Below are positions 1 through 6,850 of a stretch of 64,000 nt of DNA, in pieces. The stretch is from Deltaproteobacteria bacterium (lineage in GTDB: Bacteria; Myxococcota_A; Polyangia; Polyangiales; JADJMO01). Each line of letters begins with the position of its first letter. Position 1 is the first letter of the stretch. The position numbers were made by a program, and so were the translations under genes. The stretch spans positions 1 through 64,000 of the forward strand of contig JALHOE010000008.1 in the NCBI GenBank assembly GCA_022843175.1. The letters are read 5' to 3'. A model generated the notes under the pieces. It searched no databases and was not told where the DNA came from. It saw nothing but the letters and a program-made list of their open reading frames with translations.

Positions 1-133
1 ACCTTCTCCAGCCCGTGCGATCTACACCGTCGGCGCGCGCGATGGCGACGACGAATGCGATTCGATCAGAAGCCGACGACCTCGTCAGGCTCCCGCGCTC
101 TCAAGCGATCGGTGACACGCACCTCTCAAGGAA

Positions 134-355
134 ATGTTCGCCGTCTTCCGCGAGGTCCGGAAGCTCCGGCAGGCTCCCGCCCACGCATTGAACGATGACG
201 CGTTCGATCGCTCGCTGTTCCACAAGCAACGCGAGCTGTTACTGCGCGCCTACAAGGCCGTTCGGCTGTTGCGGCTCGTACTCACGAATGCCCCCGGCGC
301 GAACGCCGTCGAAGTCGATTCGATGCTGTACCAAGGCAAGATCAACAGCTTCTAG
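134..355 (+). CDS. small hypothetical protein, possibly 3' part of a frameshifted gene
   Basis: A 73-residue reading frame with G/C-rich third codon positions typical of genes in this window. It is basic and Leu-rich in the middle and is not recognised. An in-frame stop lies at 113, so the ATG at 134 is the first good start. The frame one base over is also coding-like from an ATG at 42 to about 125, and joining the two would give one continuous protein of about 104 residues. This could therefore be the downstream piece of a frameshifted gene at 42-355. No function can be assigned. Confidence 0.4.
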   Translation: MFAVFREVRKLRQAPAHALNDDAFDRSLFHKQRELLLRAYKAVRLLRLVLTNAPGANAVEVDSMLYQGKINSF

Positions 356-381
356 TTTCGAGTCGCTCTCTCGCGGGATGC

Positions 382-1629
382 TCATACCTTGCTCGCACCG
401 CCGCGTACCGCGTCGAGCTTGCAGTCGGGCCGCGCTGCCCGGAACGCAGCGATACCCGTCTTGGTCAACGAGCATTGCTGCGCTTCGATGTGCAGGAGGC
501 TCGGCAGTCGAGCAAGGATCTTCAACGAGGCGTCAGTGACGCCGGTGCATCCATCGAGGCGAAGGCGCGCCAGTTTCGGCAGCGCTGCAAGATGCGCAAC
601 ACCATCATCCGTGATGCTGCGGTTGTACGGGATGGCGAGGTTCACCACCGATCCGAGCCCTGCCGTCTCACGCAGGTTCTCATCGGTGAGGCACTCGTTG
701 TGGAGACGGAGGGTCTCCAGCTTCGGCAACGCCCGCAGCTTGGGGATGTCGGTCCCGAGCGAGGGGGTCCCGGCGACGTCGACGACCTCCACCGTTCGAA
801 TCGATCGAAGCTTCGCGATCCCTTCGAACGTGATGCGTCCGTACCCCTGCATGAAGAACACTTCCAAGTTGTCGAAGCCGGCGAACCGCGTCAGCCCTGC
901 GTTCGTCAACCGACGATCTCCGCAGAGACGCAGCTCGTTCAGGCGGGAGCGGAGATTGTCCACGGCCGCCAGCTCGGCGAAATGCTCGTCCTGGACGACG
1001 GGAATCGGATGGAACGCGAGCCAGCGACAGCGGGACAGATCTAGTTCCCCAGGGGTGTACCGAACGATGGACCGGCGTTGCTCCTTCACCTCCCATTCGC
1101 CCTCCACCCCGATGAAGCAGTGCTGTTCGCCGAGCGACTCTGAACGGCGGCGCTCATCAGGCGGAGTCGTCTCGCTGCCGGTCGTGACCAGACGAAGGAC
1201 GCGCCGAGCAACGGCGACTTCGCCTTCGCGCCAGACCCGGGAGACGCCCTTCGCCGCATCCAACTCGCGAATCAGCCCTTCGAGCGCAGGTATCGCAACG
1301 TCCGGCCGACGGAAGTGATGACACGACCGTCCGAAGATCACGGTGAACGTCGCCTTCTGCTGCAGATCGGTGAAGCCGAGGTCGTTCAACCGAGCCCACG
1401 CATCGGTCAGCTCCTCGAACGTGTTCACCGCATAGCTCGCGAGGTTTTCGGCGGCCCGGCGCTGGAGTTCGAGGACCATGTGGGGTTCGACGGATGCCCG
1501 GTGCCTCTCGACCAGTGCCGCCCATCGGGCTCGCGCCTCCTCGTACGGCACTTGTTGCTTGTGCAGCTCAACGATCAGGCGGCCGGATTCGGCGGCAAAG
1601 TCGTTCGCAAGTGTGCGACGGCGGGCCAT
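382..1629 (-). CDS. leucine-rich repeat protein
   Basis: A 415-residue protein. Its N-terminal half (residues 1-200) is helical and Arg/Glu/Ala-rich with no recognised domain. From about residue 215 to the end there are six to seven repeats of the LxxLxxLxL type, for example 'LPKLETLRLHNECLTDENL' and 'LPKLARLRLDGCTGVTDASL', typical of RNI/AMN1-like leucine-rich repeats. The repeats probably form a curved scaffold for protein binding. No signal peptide is visible, so it is probably cytoplasmic. The start is the ATG at 1629 (MARRRT); an upstream in-frame ATG at 1761 would add an Arg/Ser-rich tail overlapping the upstream gene. It lies 85 bases after the orphan gene at 1715-2011, on the same strand. 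The partner is unknown. Confidence 0.75.
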   Translation of the reverse strand: MARRRTLANDFAAESGRLIVELHKQQVPYEEARARWAALVERHRASVEPHMVLELQRRAAENLASYAVNTFEELTDAWARLNDLGFTDLQQKATFTVIFGRSCHHFRRPDVAIPALEGLIRELDAAKGVSRVWREGEVAVARRVLRLVTTGSETTPPDERRRSESLGEQHCFIGVEGEWEVKEQRRSIVRYTPGELDLSRCRWLAFHPIPVVQDEHFAELAAVDNLRSRLNELRLCGDRRLTNAGLTRFAGFDNLEVFFMQGYGRITFEGIAKLRSIRTVEVVDVAGTPSLGTDIPKLRALPKLETLRLHNECLTDENLRETAGLGSVVNLAIPYNRSITDDGVAHLAALPKLARLRLDGCTGVTDASLKILARLPSLLHIEAQQCSLTKTGIAAFRAARPDCKLDAVRGGASKV

Positions 1630-1714
1630 CAGGGTTCGAAGCAGGGCTCGCCGCAGACGAAATCGCGGATGGGTCGCACGATCCCTTCCTGAGCGCGTAG
1701 ACCGACCAGCGGGA

Positions 1715-2011
1715 TCACACTCGGCCCCGCGCTGAATCGGCGAGGATCCGGCGGTAGACATCCTCCGGCACGCGTTCCGCGAGCATGCGGTACACGTCGA
1801 ACCACGGGTGGCGAGAACCGGGATCGATCGGCAACAGCTCGGCCTTGCCGTCGCCTACCACGAGCGAGATGCCCTCCTCTTGCTCGACGAGCTTTGCCCC
1901 TAGCTCGAACGCAAAGGCCTCGGCCTCTTTCCGGAAACTCGCTTCGCGCCGCGATCCCCATGCCCTTTCCTCGGCACGCTCCGTCGTTCGCCGTGAGGAA
2001 CGGTCACCCAT
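1715..2011 (-). CDS. hypothetical protein
   Basis: A 98-residue charged protein, not recognised. An Arg/Glu-rich N-terminus is followed by 'FELGAKLVEQEEGISLVVG' and 'PWFDVYRMLAERVPEDVYR', which look like a mixed alpha/beta fold. The start is taken at the ATG at 2011 (MGDRSS); an in-frame start at 2065 is possible. One copy of the 78-bp dispersed repeat lies just upstream (2087-2164). The gene is in the same orientation as the LRR gene and may be co-transcribed with it. Confidence 0.6.
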   Translation of the reverse strand: MGDRSSRRTTERAEERAWGSRREASFRKEAEAFAFELGAKLVEQEEGISLVVGDGKAELLPIDPGSRHPWFDVYRMLAERVPEDVYRRILADSARGRV

Positions 2012-2086
2012 GTTCTTCGAGCAGTATGGCAGACCGACGCCAAACCGCGCTCGGCGCAGCAGCACAGCTCGGCTGCCCCGACTTAC

Positions 2087-2164
2087 AGGTCGCGAGCATT
2101 GCCGAGCACTAAGCCGGAGAGCCTAGGATTTCCCGGCGAAATCGTTTCAACATCCCGTTGGGGA
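2087..2164 (-). repeat. 78-bp dispersed repeat, copy A
   Basis: This matches 4829-4906 without gaps at 62 of 78 positions. The core at 2138-2164 matches 26 of 27 bases. On the minus strand one frame reads 'RPQRDVETIS' and then 'GLVLGNARDL', the same peptide pattern as copy B, but here it is bounded by stop codons on both sides. It is probably a duplicated gene segment that has decayed. Both copies lie directly upstream of orphan minus-strand genes. Confidence 0.6.
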
Positions 2165-2220
2165 CGCTATTGTGATTGGAGCGCTTCGGGCTCCCTCACC
2201 ACGTCAACGGGTTCTGGCAT

Positions 2221-2284
2221 TTCTGTACTCGTCCAGTTCGCTCGGACTCGCTTCGCTCGTCCGGCTCCGTGGACTCGTACAGAA
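2221..2284. repeat. 64-nt nested inverted repeat
   Basis: The outer arms at 2221-2235 and 2270-2284 are complementary at 13 of 15 positions (TTCTGTAC..GTCCA against TGGAC..GTACAGAA). An inner pair CGGAC/GTCCG sits in the loop. The element lies about 105 bases downstream of the SUKH gene and could act as a terminator or processing hairpin for that operon. It has no following T-run, so a classical intrinsic terminator is not shown. The remaining 2012-2389 sequence holds copy A of the dispersed repeat and no gene I can support. Confidence 0.5.
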
Positions 2285-2389
2285 AAGCTCGAATCCCGGG
2301 AGCGGCGCGAAGATTCGGGGGAGGCAGCGGGCGCTGGCGAAGGAGCCGCGAGCGAGAGCGAGCGGCATGTCGAGGTGACGCGCGCCATG

Positions 2390-2899
2390 TCACAGCGAGG
2401 GCTGCGCGAAGCCGTGCACGATGTCCGTCGGAAATGACTTCACAACCAGATCGCCGGCAATCCAACGCGACAGGAACCTCGTCATCGTCAGACCGTAGTC
2501 GTCGACGACGTCGGTGCGCGGCGGCAGGACAGTGACCGTCCACTCCGGGGGCTCGCCGATCGTCCTCCAGCAGAGGACGTCGCCGTTGTCGGTCCCGCCC
2601 CACGGGATCAGTCCGCCGATCGCTGGATGGGGATCCCAATTCGTTCGCGGCTTGGGAGCGTCGAGTCGAAGCCAATGAAGAGCATGCCCGACGAAACCCT
2701 TGAACTGGGCGCGCTGTTGCGGCCGCAGGACGCCGAGAAAGTCGCTGATCGCGCCCGCTCCGTAGGTTCGCCAGAACTCGAAATAGTCTGTGGGTAGCTG
2801 CGTAGCGAGCTCCCGCTCGAGCAACGAGAATTCGTCATGGCTCGGGACCAACACAGGATTCGCGGGACGCGGAAGCACCGCGATCAACTCCTCGATCAC
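2390..2899 (-). CDS. SMI1/KNR4 (SUKH) family protein
   Basis: A 169-residue protein with the SUKH-superfamily pattern. An N-terminal helix carries 'EFSLLERELATQLPTDYFEF', followed by 'YGAGAISDFLGVL', a central beta region and 'IPWGGTDNGDVLCWRT', the G-rich turn common in SMI1/KNR4 proteins. Many bacterial family members are immunity proteins that neutralise polymorphic toxins. The ATG overlaps the stop of the ParE-type gene by four bases (2896-2899), so the three genes from 3424 to 2390 form one operon. Whether it protects against that toxin, another toxin, or has a housekeeping role cannot be told from sequence. Confidence 0.75.
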   Translation of the reverse strand: MIEELIAVLPRPANPVLVPSHDEFSLLERELATQLPTDYFEFWRTYGAGAISDFLGVLRPQQRAQFKGFVGHALHWLRLDAPKPRTNWDPHPAIGGLIPWGGTDNGDVLCWRTIGEPPEWTVTVLPPRTDVVDDYGLTMTRFLSRWIAGDLVVKSFPTDIVHGFAQPSL

Positions 2900-3204
2900 C
2901 GTGGTTCTCCAAGGCGAGGCCGACGTCGTCGGTGCGCGCCCCAGATCGAGTGGATCTCGATCGTGTCGTTCTCGCGATCATGGAAGTAGTACACGTGGCA
3001 TCGCGCGCGCTTCATCAACACGCGCTGGATCCGTTTGCCGCCGCTGCGCCGATACGTCGGTCCTGCTTCGGGGATCTTCGTGAGATCGCGCAGCACGTCG
3101 ACGAAGTCTTCGAGGACCACCTCTGGATGGTCGCGGTTCGCGCGCCACCACTCGTCCTCGGCCTCGAGCTGACGACGCGCTTCTTCAAGTAGAAGGACGC
3201 GCAC
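2896..3204 (-). CDS. RelE/ParE-family toxin
   Basis: A 102-residue protein of the ParE/RelE fold. The N-terminal helix 'EEARRQLEAEDEWWRANR' is typical of ParE helix 1. It is followed by 'FVDVLRDLTKIPEAGPTYR', a beta segment with basic residues (KRIQRVLMKRARCHVYYFHD) and a final strand 'DTIEIHSIWGAHR'. ParE toxins act on DNA gyrase and RelE toxins cleave mRNA; the sequence does not decide between them. It overlaps the upstream antitoxin gene by 20 bases and the downstream SUKH gene by 4. Confidence 0.8.
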   Translation of the reverse strand: MRVLLLEEARRQLEAEDEWWRANRDHPEVVLEDFVDVLRDLTKIPEAGPTYRRSGGKRIQRVLMKRARCHVYYFHDRENDTIEIHSIWGAHRRRRPRLGEPR

Positions 3205-3424
3205 GACGAGCCTTGTACTGCGCGAGGTACTCCCACGCGTCGACGCCCTCGCCCGCTTCCGACTGCGCGAGCGCGCGATCGAGCGACGCGTGGAGCGACG
3301 CGCGCTCCTCCGGCGTCATGTCGTCGTCGAACACGGCCACCTCGACCTCCGCGCCTTCGGGTAGATCGGTTGGCTCGTCGAGCACGAGACGTCCTTGTCG
3401 AACCTTCGCCTTGAGAGCGCGCAT
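3185..3424 (-). CDS. antitoxin of the ParE-type pair
   Basis: A 79-residue acidic protein starting 'MRALKAKVRQGRLVLDEPT', an AbrB/PHD-like N-terminal strand pattern. It contains 'LPEGAEVEVAVFDDDMTPEE', seen in many small antitoxins encoded before ParE toxins. Helical C-terminal residues (LHASLDRALAQSEAGEG) probably wrap the toxin. First gene of the operon, overlapping the toxin gene by 20 bases, the usual antitoxin-first order. Autoregulation is likely from family knowledge, but no clear operator was seen upstream. Confidence 0.75.
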   Translation of the reverse strand: MRALKAKVRQGRLVLDEPTDLPEGAEVEVAVFDDDMTPEERASLHASLDRALAQSEAGEGVDAWEYLAQYKARRARPST

Positions 3425-3487
3425 AACGAGCGAGATCGTAGCGCTACCAGGCTGCTTTGTCCCAGCGGCGGCGGATGGGTGGAACCG

Positions 3488-3859
3488 TTAGGCGGCGACC
3501 TCCATCGCGATCCGCGGCCAGAAGGCTGCAAGTCCCAATGTGTCGATCCCCGTTGGACGCTGTGATCTTTTCGAAACCGATGAGGTTTCGGGAAGATCGT
3601 CGTAGGTGAGGTCGAAGCCTGGCGGCCTCGTCACAGTAGCTCCGTAGAGGATGCGCCCGCGATCCTCGACCACGAACGGATCACGCCCACCCTGAACGTT
3701 GGCCGCTCCGACCATGTGGCGCGGTCTTAGGGTCCGAAGATCGCGGATCTCTTCCTCGTCATCGAGGTCGAAGCCGTACGAGGGCGGCTCCCAGTAGACG
3801 TCGAGAGCGCGCACACCGTGGCGTTCGCTCTCGATCCCCGTCGTCTGCTTCTCATGCAC
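3488..3859 (-). CDS. hypothetical protein, probably 5'-truncated
   Basis: A 123-residue reading frame from a GTG at 3859; not recognised. Motifs include 'VYWEPPSYGFDLDDEEE', 'MVGAANVQGGRDPFVVEDRG' and 'GFDLTYDDLPE'. The same frame stays coding-like upstream to about 3925 (TPEFGGRLGDALLNALSAV) without an ATG, and beyond two in-frame stops continues as 'GRVIWVMDDPSEG' near 3960-4000. The gene has therefore probably lost its 5' end through nonsense mutations and may be a pseudogene. FDLDD and DDLP motifs also occur in the neighbour at 4079-4378, but the overall similarity is too weak to claim paralogy. Confidence 0.45.
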   Translation of the reverse strand: MHEKQTTGIESERHGVRALDVYWEPPSYGFDLDDEEEIRDLRTLRPRHMVGAANVQGGRDPFVVEDRGRILYGATVTRPPGFDLTYDDLPETSSVSKRSQRPTGIDTLGLAAFWPRIAMEVAA

Positions 3860-4078
3860 CGCGCTCAGGGCGTTGAGGAGGGCATCGCCGAGGCGGCCCC
3901 CGAACTCGGGCGTCGCTTCAATTCAATCGCCGTGAAGCTAGCCCTCCGATGGATCGTCCATCACCCAGATGACTCTCCCCTTCAGGGCATCACGCTGCCA
4001 TCCAGGTCGCCCCAGACGTAGCGCCTTCGGACTACGTGTTCACCGCGATGATTTGGCAGGCGGGCGACGCCGCACCAG

Positions 4079-4378
4079 TCAAGGACGTGCCGTGAACGGC
4101 CGCCAGACCGGGTACCACAGGCCCCGGACCACGATGGGTCCCATGTGCTGCTGAACGTGCTTGGGGAGATCATCGAACCGTACGTCCCGTCGCACCAGCG
4201 GTTCTTCCGCCGGCGAGGCCAGGTAGTTCGCGTACTCGGTCTGGCGCAGGATCCACAACGCGTCGTCCAGGTCGAATGCCGTGACCCCGAGACCAAGCGG
4301 CGGACCGCCGGTCCGAATCTCGCCGGGCTTGGGCGCCGGAGGCTGCGGGGGGATGATCCAGAACGGAACGAGATCCAT
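4079..4378 (-). CDS. hypothetical protein
   Basis: A 99-residue protein, not recognised. It starts 'MDLVPFWIIPPQPPAPKPGE' and contains 'VTAFDLDDALWILRQTEY', 'RFDDLPKHVQQHMGPIVVRG' and a C-terminus rich in Trp, Arg and Pro. It looks cytoplasmic and compact. It begins 15 bases after the stop of the upstream gene (4394-4780) on the same strand, so the two are probably co-transcribed. Small paired orphan genes near SUKH and toxin genes are often immunity proteins, but nothing here proves that. Confidence 0.55.
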   Translation of the reverse strand: MDLVPFWIIPPQPPAPKPGEIRTGGPPLGLGVTAFDLDDALWILRQTEYANYLASPAEEPLVRRDVRFDDLPKHVQQHMGPIVVRGLWYPVWRPFTARP

Positions 4379-4393
4379 GTGGGTGGCCCTGCC

Positions 4394-4780
4394 TCAATCC
4401 CAACGCTTCGCGTGCAGGAGGCGCTCGAACGCCGCGATCCCTCCGTCGGCTGGTACGCGCCGAACATGGTCTCCCGGGCGAAGGTCCAAGGCGAAACCAC
4501 GCTCCTGAGCTGCCAGGACGAACCCTTCATCCGAGAGGTCCACGCGCAGCACCTCCTGGAAAGTCCGAATCTCCGGCGTCTGCGCGATGACCAAGGTGAA
4601 CATCGAGGTGTCGCCGAAGATCCTGTCGGCGTACCGTGCCGAGGCGATGTGTTCGACGAGCTGGGCCATCGGTCCCATCGACGGGAGCTGTCGATAACGG
4701 TCGATGATCGTCGACCATGGACGGGTTGGTCGCATAGGCCCGGCGTCAACGAACGGCGGCGTCACCTCTCGCTTCACCAC
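4394..4780 (-). CDS. hypothetical protein
   Basis: A 128-residue protein, not recognised. It contains 'MAQLVEHIASARYADRIFG', 'DTSMFTLVIAQTPEIRTFQE' and 'EVLRVDLSDEGFVLAAQERG', alternating strands and helices of a small globular domain. The start is uncertain: GTG at 4780 is used, ATG at 4733 (MRPTRPW) is a good alternative. Copy B of the dispersed repeat lies 49 bases upstream (4829-4906). First gene of a probable pair with 4079-4378. Confidence 0.5.
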   Translation of the reverse strand: MVKREVTPPFVDAGPMRPTRPWSTIIDRYRQLPSMGPMAQLVEHIASARYADRIFGDTSMFTLVIAQTPEIRTFQEVLRVDLSDEGFVLAAQERGFALDLRPGDHVRRVPADGGIAAFERLLHAKRWD

Positions 4781-4828
4781 CGAAATCTATCTTGCCCCGC
4801 CTGCAGCGACGACGGCACGGCGAGCTCG

Positions 4829-4906
4829 AGATCGCGGGCGTTGCCCAGCACGAGCCCGGCGACCCTCGGTTTCTCCGCGGAAATCGTTTCAACGTCCCGT
4901 TGGGGA
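4829..4906 (-). repeat. 78-bp dispersed repeat, copy B
   Basis: Partner of 2087-2164 (79% identical, ungapped). On the minus strand an open frame from about 4950 to 4790 reads 'PPTWRPPQRDVETISAEKPR' and then 'VAGLVLGNARDLELAVPSSL', with coding-like codon use but no ATG or GTG start. It is therefore probably the remnant of a duplicated gene rather than a regulatory element. Confidence 0.6.
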
Positions 4907-5116
4907 GGACGCCAAGTCGGCGGGGGTACCCCCTCCGCGTCAGGTCCTCAAACGATCGTCGAAGCGGGATCCTGACGCTTCAAGGTCGCGACTTGGCGAC
5001 GGAAGCTCCGCGATTCGTCAGTGACGCTCGCGCGAGCACCACCTGACGCTTCGCGGGCGGTGTCGCCTCCGATCATCGAAAATTACCGCGCGAAGTTGTG
5101 AGCGACGGGTTGCTGA
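4907..5116. other. intergenic stretch with inverted and direct short repeats
   Basis: No gene is supported here. The stretch contains the perfect palindrome GGGGGTACCCCC (4922-4933), an inverted pair GCGTCAGG (4937-4944) and CCTGACGC (4971-4978), and a direct repeat CCTGACGCTTC at 4971 and 5042. Its role is unknown. Confidence 0.45.
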
Positions 5117-5401
5117 GCCGGCGTCGATCCCCTGTCGTCGTCCGATGGCTGGGCACACAGGGAAGTCCCGGACGACTTCGAGGGCGCTCCTGACGACCTC
5201 CGCACCATTCTCGGCCCGCCGACGTGGCGCCGCCCGCAGGACCTGCGCAAGACGATCGCGGCGGTCCGCGGCGCACTGCGCGCGTGCGAATCGCCCGAGC
5301 GATGGGATCGTGCGAGCATCGACAGTGAGCTCGCTGCTCTCGATCGCGTCGCCGCCGAAGCCGAGTCGGTTGGAGCCTGCGTGTACCTCGATCACTCATG
5401 A
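5117..5401 (+). pseudogene. coding remnant without a start codon
   Basis: This frame is open for 94 codons and has typical coding third positions. It reads 'DDFEGAPDDLRTILGPPTW', then 'RRPQDLRKTIAAVRGALRAC' and 'SELAALDRVAAEAESVGACV', ending at the stop at 5399. It has no ATG, GTG or TTG start, and an in-frame TGA at 5114 closes it upstream. A different frame starting at GTG 5098 could once have supplied the 5' end. I read it as the 3' part of a decayed gene of unknown function. A CTG start at 5132 cannot be excluded. Confidence 0.4.
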
Positions 5402-5483
5402 AGCCGCTGGGGGCAGCGAGAGGAGTCCGAACGAGCCGTTTGCTGCAGTCGCTGTGAATCATCGGCCTCGGATAGCCTGTGGC

Positions 5484-5891
5484 ATGCCCGGCGCTTTGGT
5501 GTGGGAGAGCTACGCGACCGACAAGACACCGCCACACCCGCGTGGACGATCAAGCTTCATCGAGCCGTGGACTGCCGCCGTGCTCATGGAGGGCAACGTC
5601 GAGGTCGGGCACGTGTGGCTGACCACTCTCATGGATGCGGTGTTCGTCGATTTCACCTTCGACGACGCCGTGAACGGCGCGATGGATGATGCTGTTCTGC
5701 CCTTCGTCGTCGAGGGCTTCCTCGGCTATCGCGGCCACACGTTCGCCTTCTATCGCACCGAGGGTCACGGCATGGTGCACCTCACGAACCTGCGCTCGGG
5801 CACCGAGTGGCATTGCTACTGGGAAGAGATCGACGAGGTGGTCGCCACGATGAAGAAGTCCAAGGACTTCGTCGCGCGTGAGATCCGCTGA
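5484..5891 (+). CDS. hypothetical protein
   Basis: A 135-residue protein, not recognised. It carries 'EPWTAAVLMEGNVEVGHVWL', 'DAVFVDFTFDDAVNGAMDDA', 'FLGYRGHTFAFYRTEGHGMV' and 'EWHCYWEEIDEVVATMKKSK', suggesting an alpha/beta domain of about 110 residues. The start is the ATG at 5484; the frame is open further upstream but with atypical codons. It stands alone on the plus strand after a decayed segment. Confidence 0.6.
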   Translation: MPGALVWESYATDKTPPHPRGRSSFIEPWTAAVLMEGNVEVGHVWLTTLMDAVFVDFTFDDAVNGAMDDAVLPFVVEGFLGYRGHTFAFYRTEGHGMVHLTNLRSGTEWHCYWEEIDEVVATMKKSKDFVAREIR

Positions 5892-6211
5892 AGCGTGAAG
5901 CGGGTACCCGCTACGCGCCATGTCCGCGCGTGAACGTCGAAGGGTCGGGGTGACGATTCAACGGCGTGAGATCGCGCGGGAACTCGTTCGATGCGTCAGT
6001 GAGCCGGTGCAACGAGCGCTGCAGACGACCGGCGCGCTCGTTGCCCTGCCCGTCCTCGGGGGCCTTCATCACGACCACCGCCGAGCGGCATGACGCGCTC
6101 CATGAACCGCGGACGGCGAAAGGAGCCACCAGAGGCCGGGGCCGGCCGCGGATTCCGCTGCGATCTGCAGCCGGGCGTGCGGCCTCGGCGAGCGTGATGT
6201 AGGGTTCCCGC
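5892..6211. other. intergenic region, no gene called
   Basis: A 320-base gap. Two short overlapping frames, one on each strand (plus 5920-6093, 57 codons; minus from about 6085 to 5911), have mixed codon quality and no recognisable product. It probably contains the promoter of the lipoprotein operon starting at 6212. Confidence 0.4.
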
Positions 6212-6850
6212 ATGGCTCGATGGCTCCCGCCGTTCGTCGGCGTGCTGCTGTTTTCCTGTGGCAGCGAACCGGCCAGCACCACGTCCGTGCCCCCCGCGGA
6301 GGACAGCACGCCGGTCGCGGAGGACACCGCGCAGGTGGAGGAGACTCCGCCCGCCGAGGTGTGTGGAACGAAGGTCGGCGAGATCTTCTGCGATCACACG
6401 CTCACGGGTTACGCCCGCCCCGGCCAGACCACCGGCCTCGCGACGTCGGAGCCGTACGGCCCGCACAAGATCACCGACGTGTTGAGCAAGAGCGCGGTGA
6501 AGTACGTCTACGTCTTCGCCTCTGCCTACTGGTGAGGCGCTTGTCGAGCGAACGCCGGTGCGGCGGTCACGAAGTTTGCGGAAGGTCTCCACGAGAAGGC
6601 CGAGTTCGTTCAGTTGATCACAGAAGGAGTCGCGCCCGAGAAGCCTGCGCTCAAGTCCCACCTCGACAACTTCGTGAACACGGTGAAGATCCCCTACTCC
6701 GCGTTCCGCGATCCGGACGGGAAGCCGTTCTTCATCGTCGAGGCGATCGGCGAGAAGCACACCGGCATCGTCCTCGAGCGGGCGACCCGCAAGATCCTGT
6801 TCGTGGGTACCGAGGCCGCCGCGCTCGGTCATCTCGCCAGCCTGCCGTGA
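6212..6850 (+). CDS. thioredoxin-like lipoprotein, candidate selenoprotein (in-frame UGA at 6533)
   Basis: One frame runs from ATG 6212 to TGA 6850 (212 residues) if the internal TGA at 6533-6535 is read through. Residues 1-16 are a lipoprotein signal (lipobox LLFSC, Cys16). An acidic linker follows, then a thioredoxin-like domain. Before the TGA it reads 'SAVKYVYVFASAYW'; after it comes 'GACRANAGAAVTKFAEGLHE'. The TGA is thus residue 108 and fills the first Cys of a W-C-G-x-C redox motif, with Cys111 as partner. The downstream part (FIVEAIGEKHTGIVLERATR) keeps coding character. A perfect 5-bp hairpin CGCCG-GTG-CGGCG (6553-6565) puts a G-containing loop 23 nt after the UGA, within the usual spacing of bacterial SECIS elements. 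Otherwise it is a nonsense-mutated or misread Cys codon. It overlaps the next gene by four bases. Confidence 0.7.

Noticed and set aside
2221-2284. Integron attC site
   Set aside because: The folded arms lack the GTTRRRY/RYYYAAC core sites and there is no integrase in the window.
2138-4906. Solo CRISPR repeats
   Set aside because: The 27-base core ending in a GTTGAAAC-like element looks CRISPR-like, but only two lone copies occur, with no spacers, and the similarity extends into the flanks as an open reading frame.
6533-6535. TGA as a simple stop giving a 107-residue lipoprotein
   Set aside because: It would cut the thioredoxin fold exactly inside its active site, while coding text continues in the same frame for 105 codons.
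6220-6846. Long N-terminal extension of the di-haem lipoprotein
   Set aside because: The open frame upstream of 6847 is the shadow of the thioredoxin-like gene; the GTG at 6847 gives a proper lipoprotein signal.
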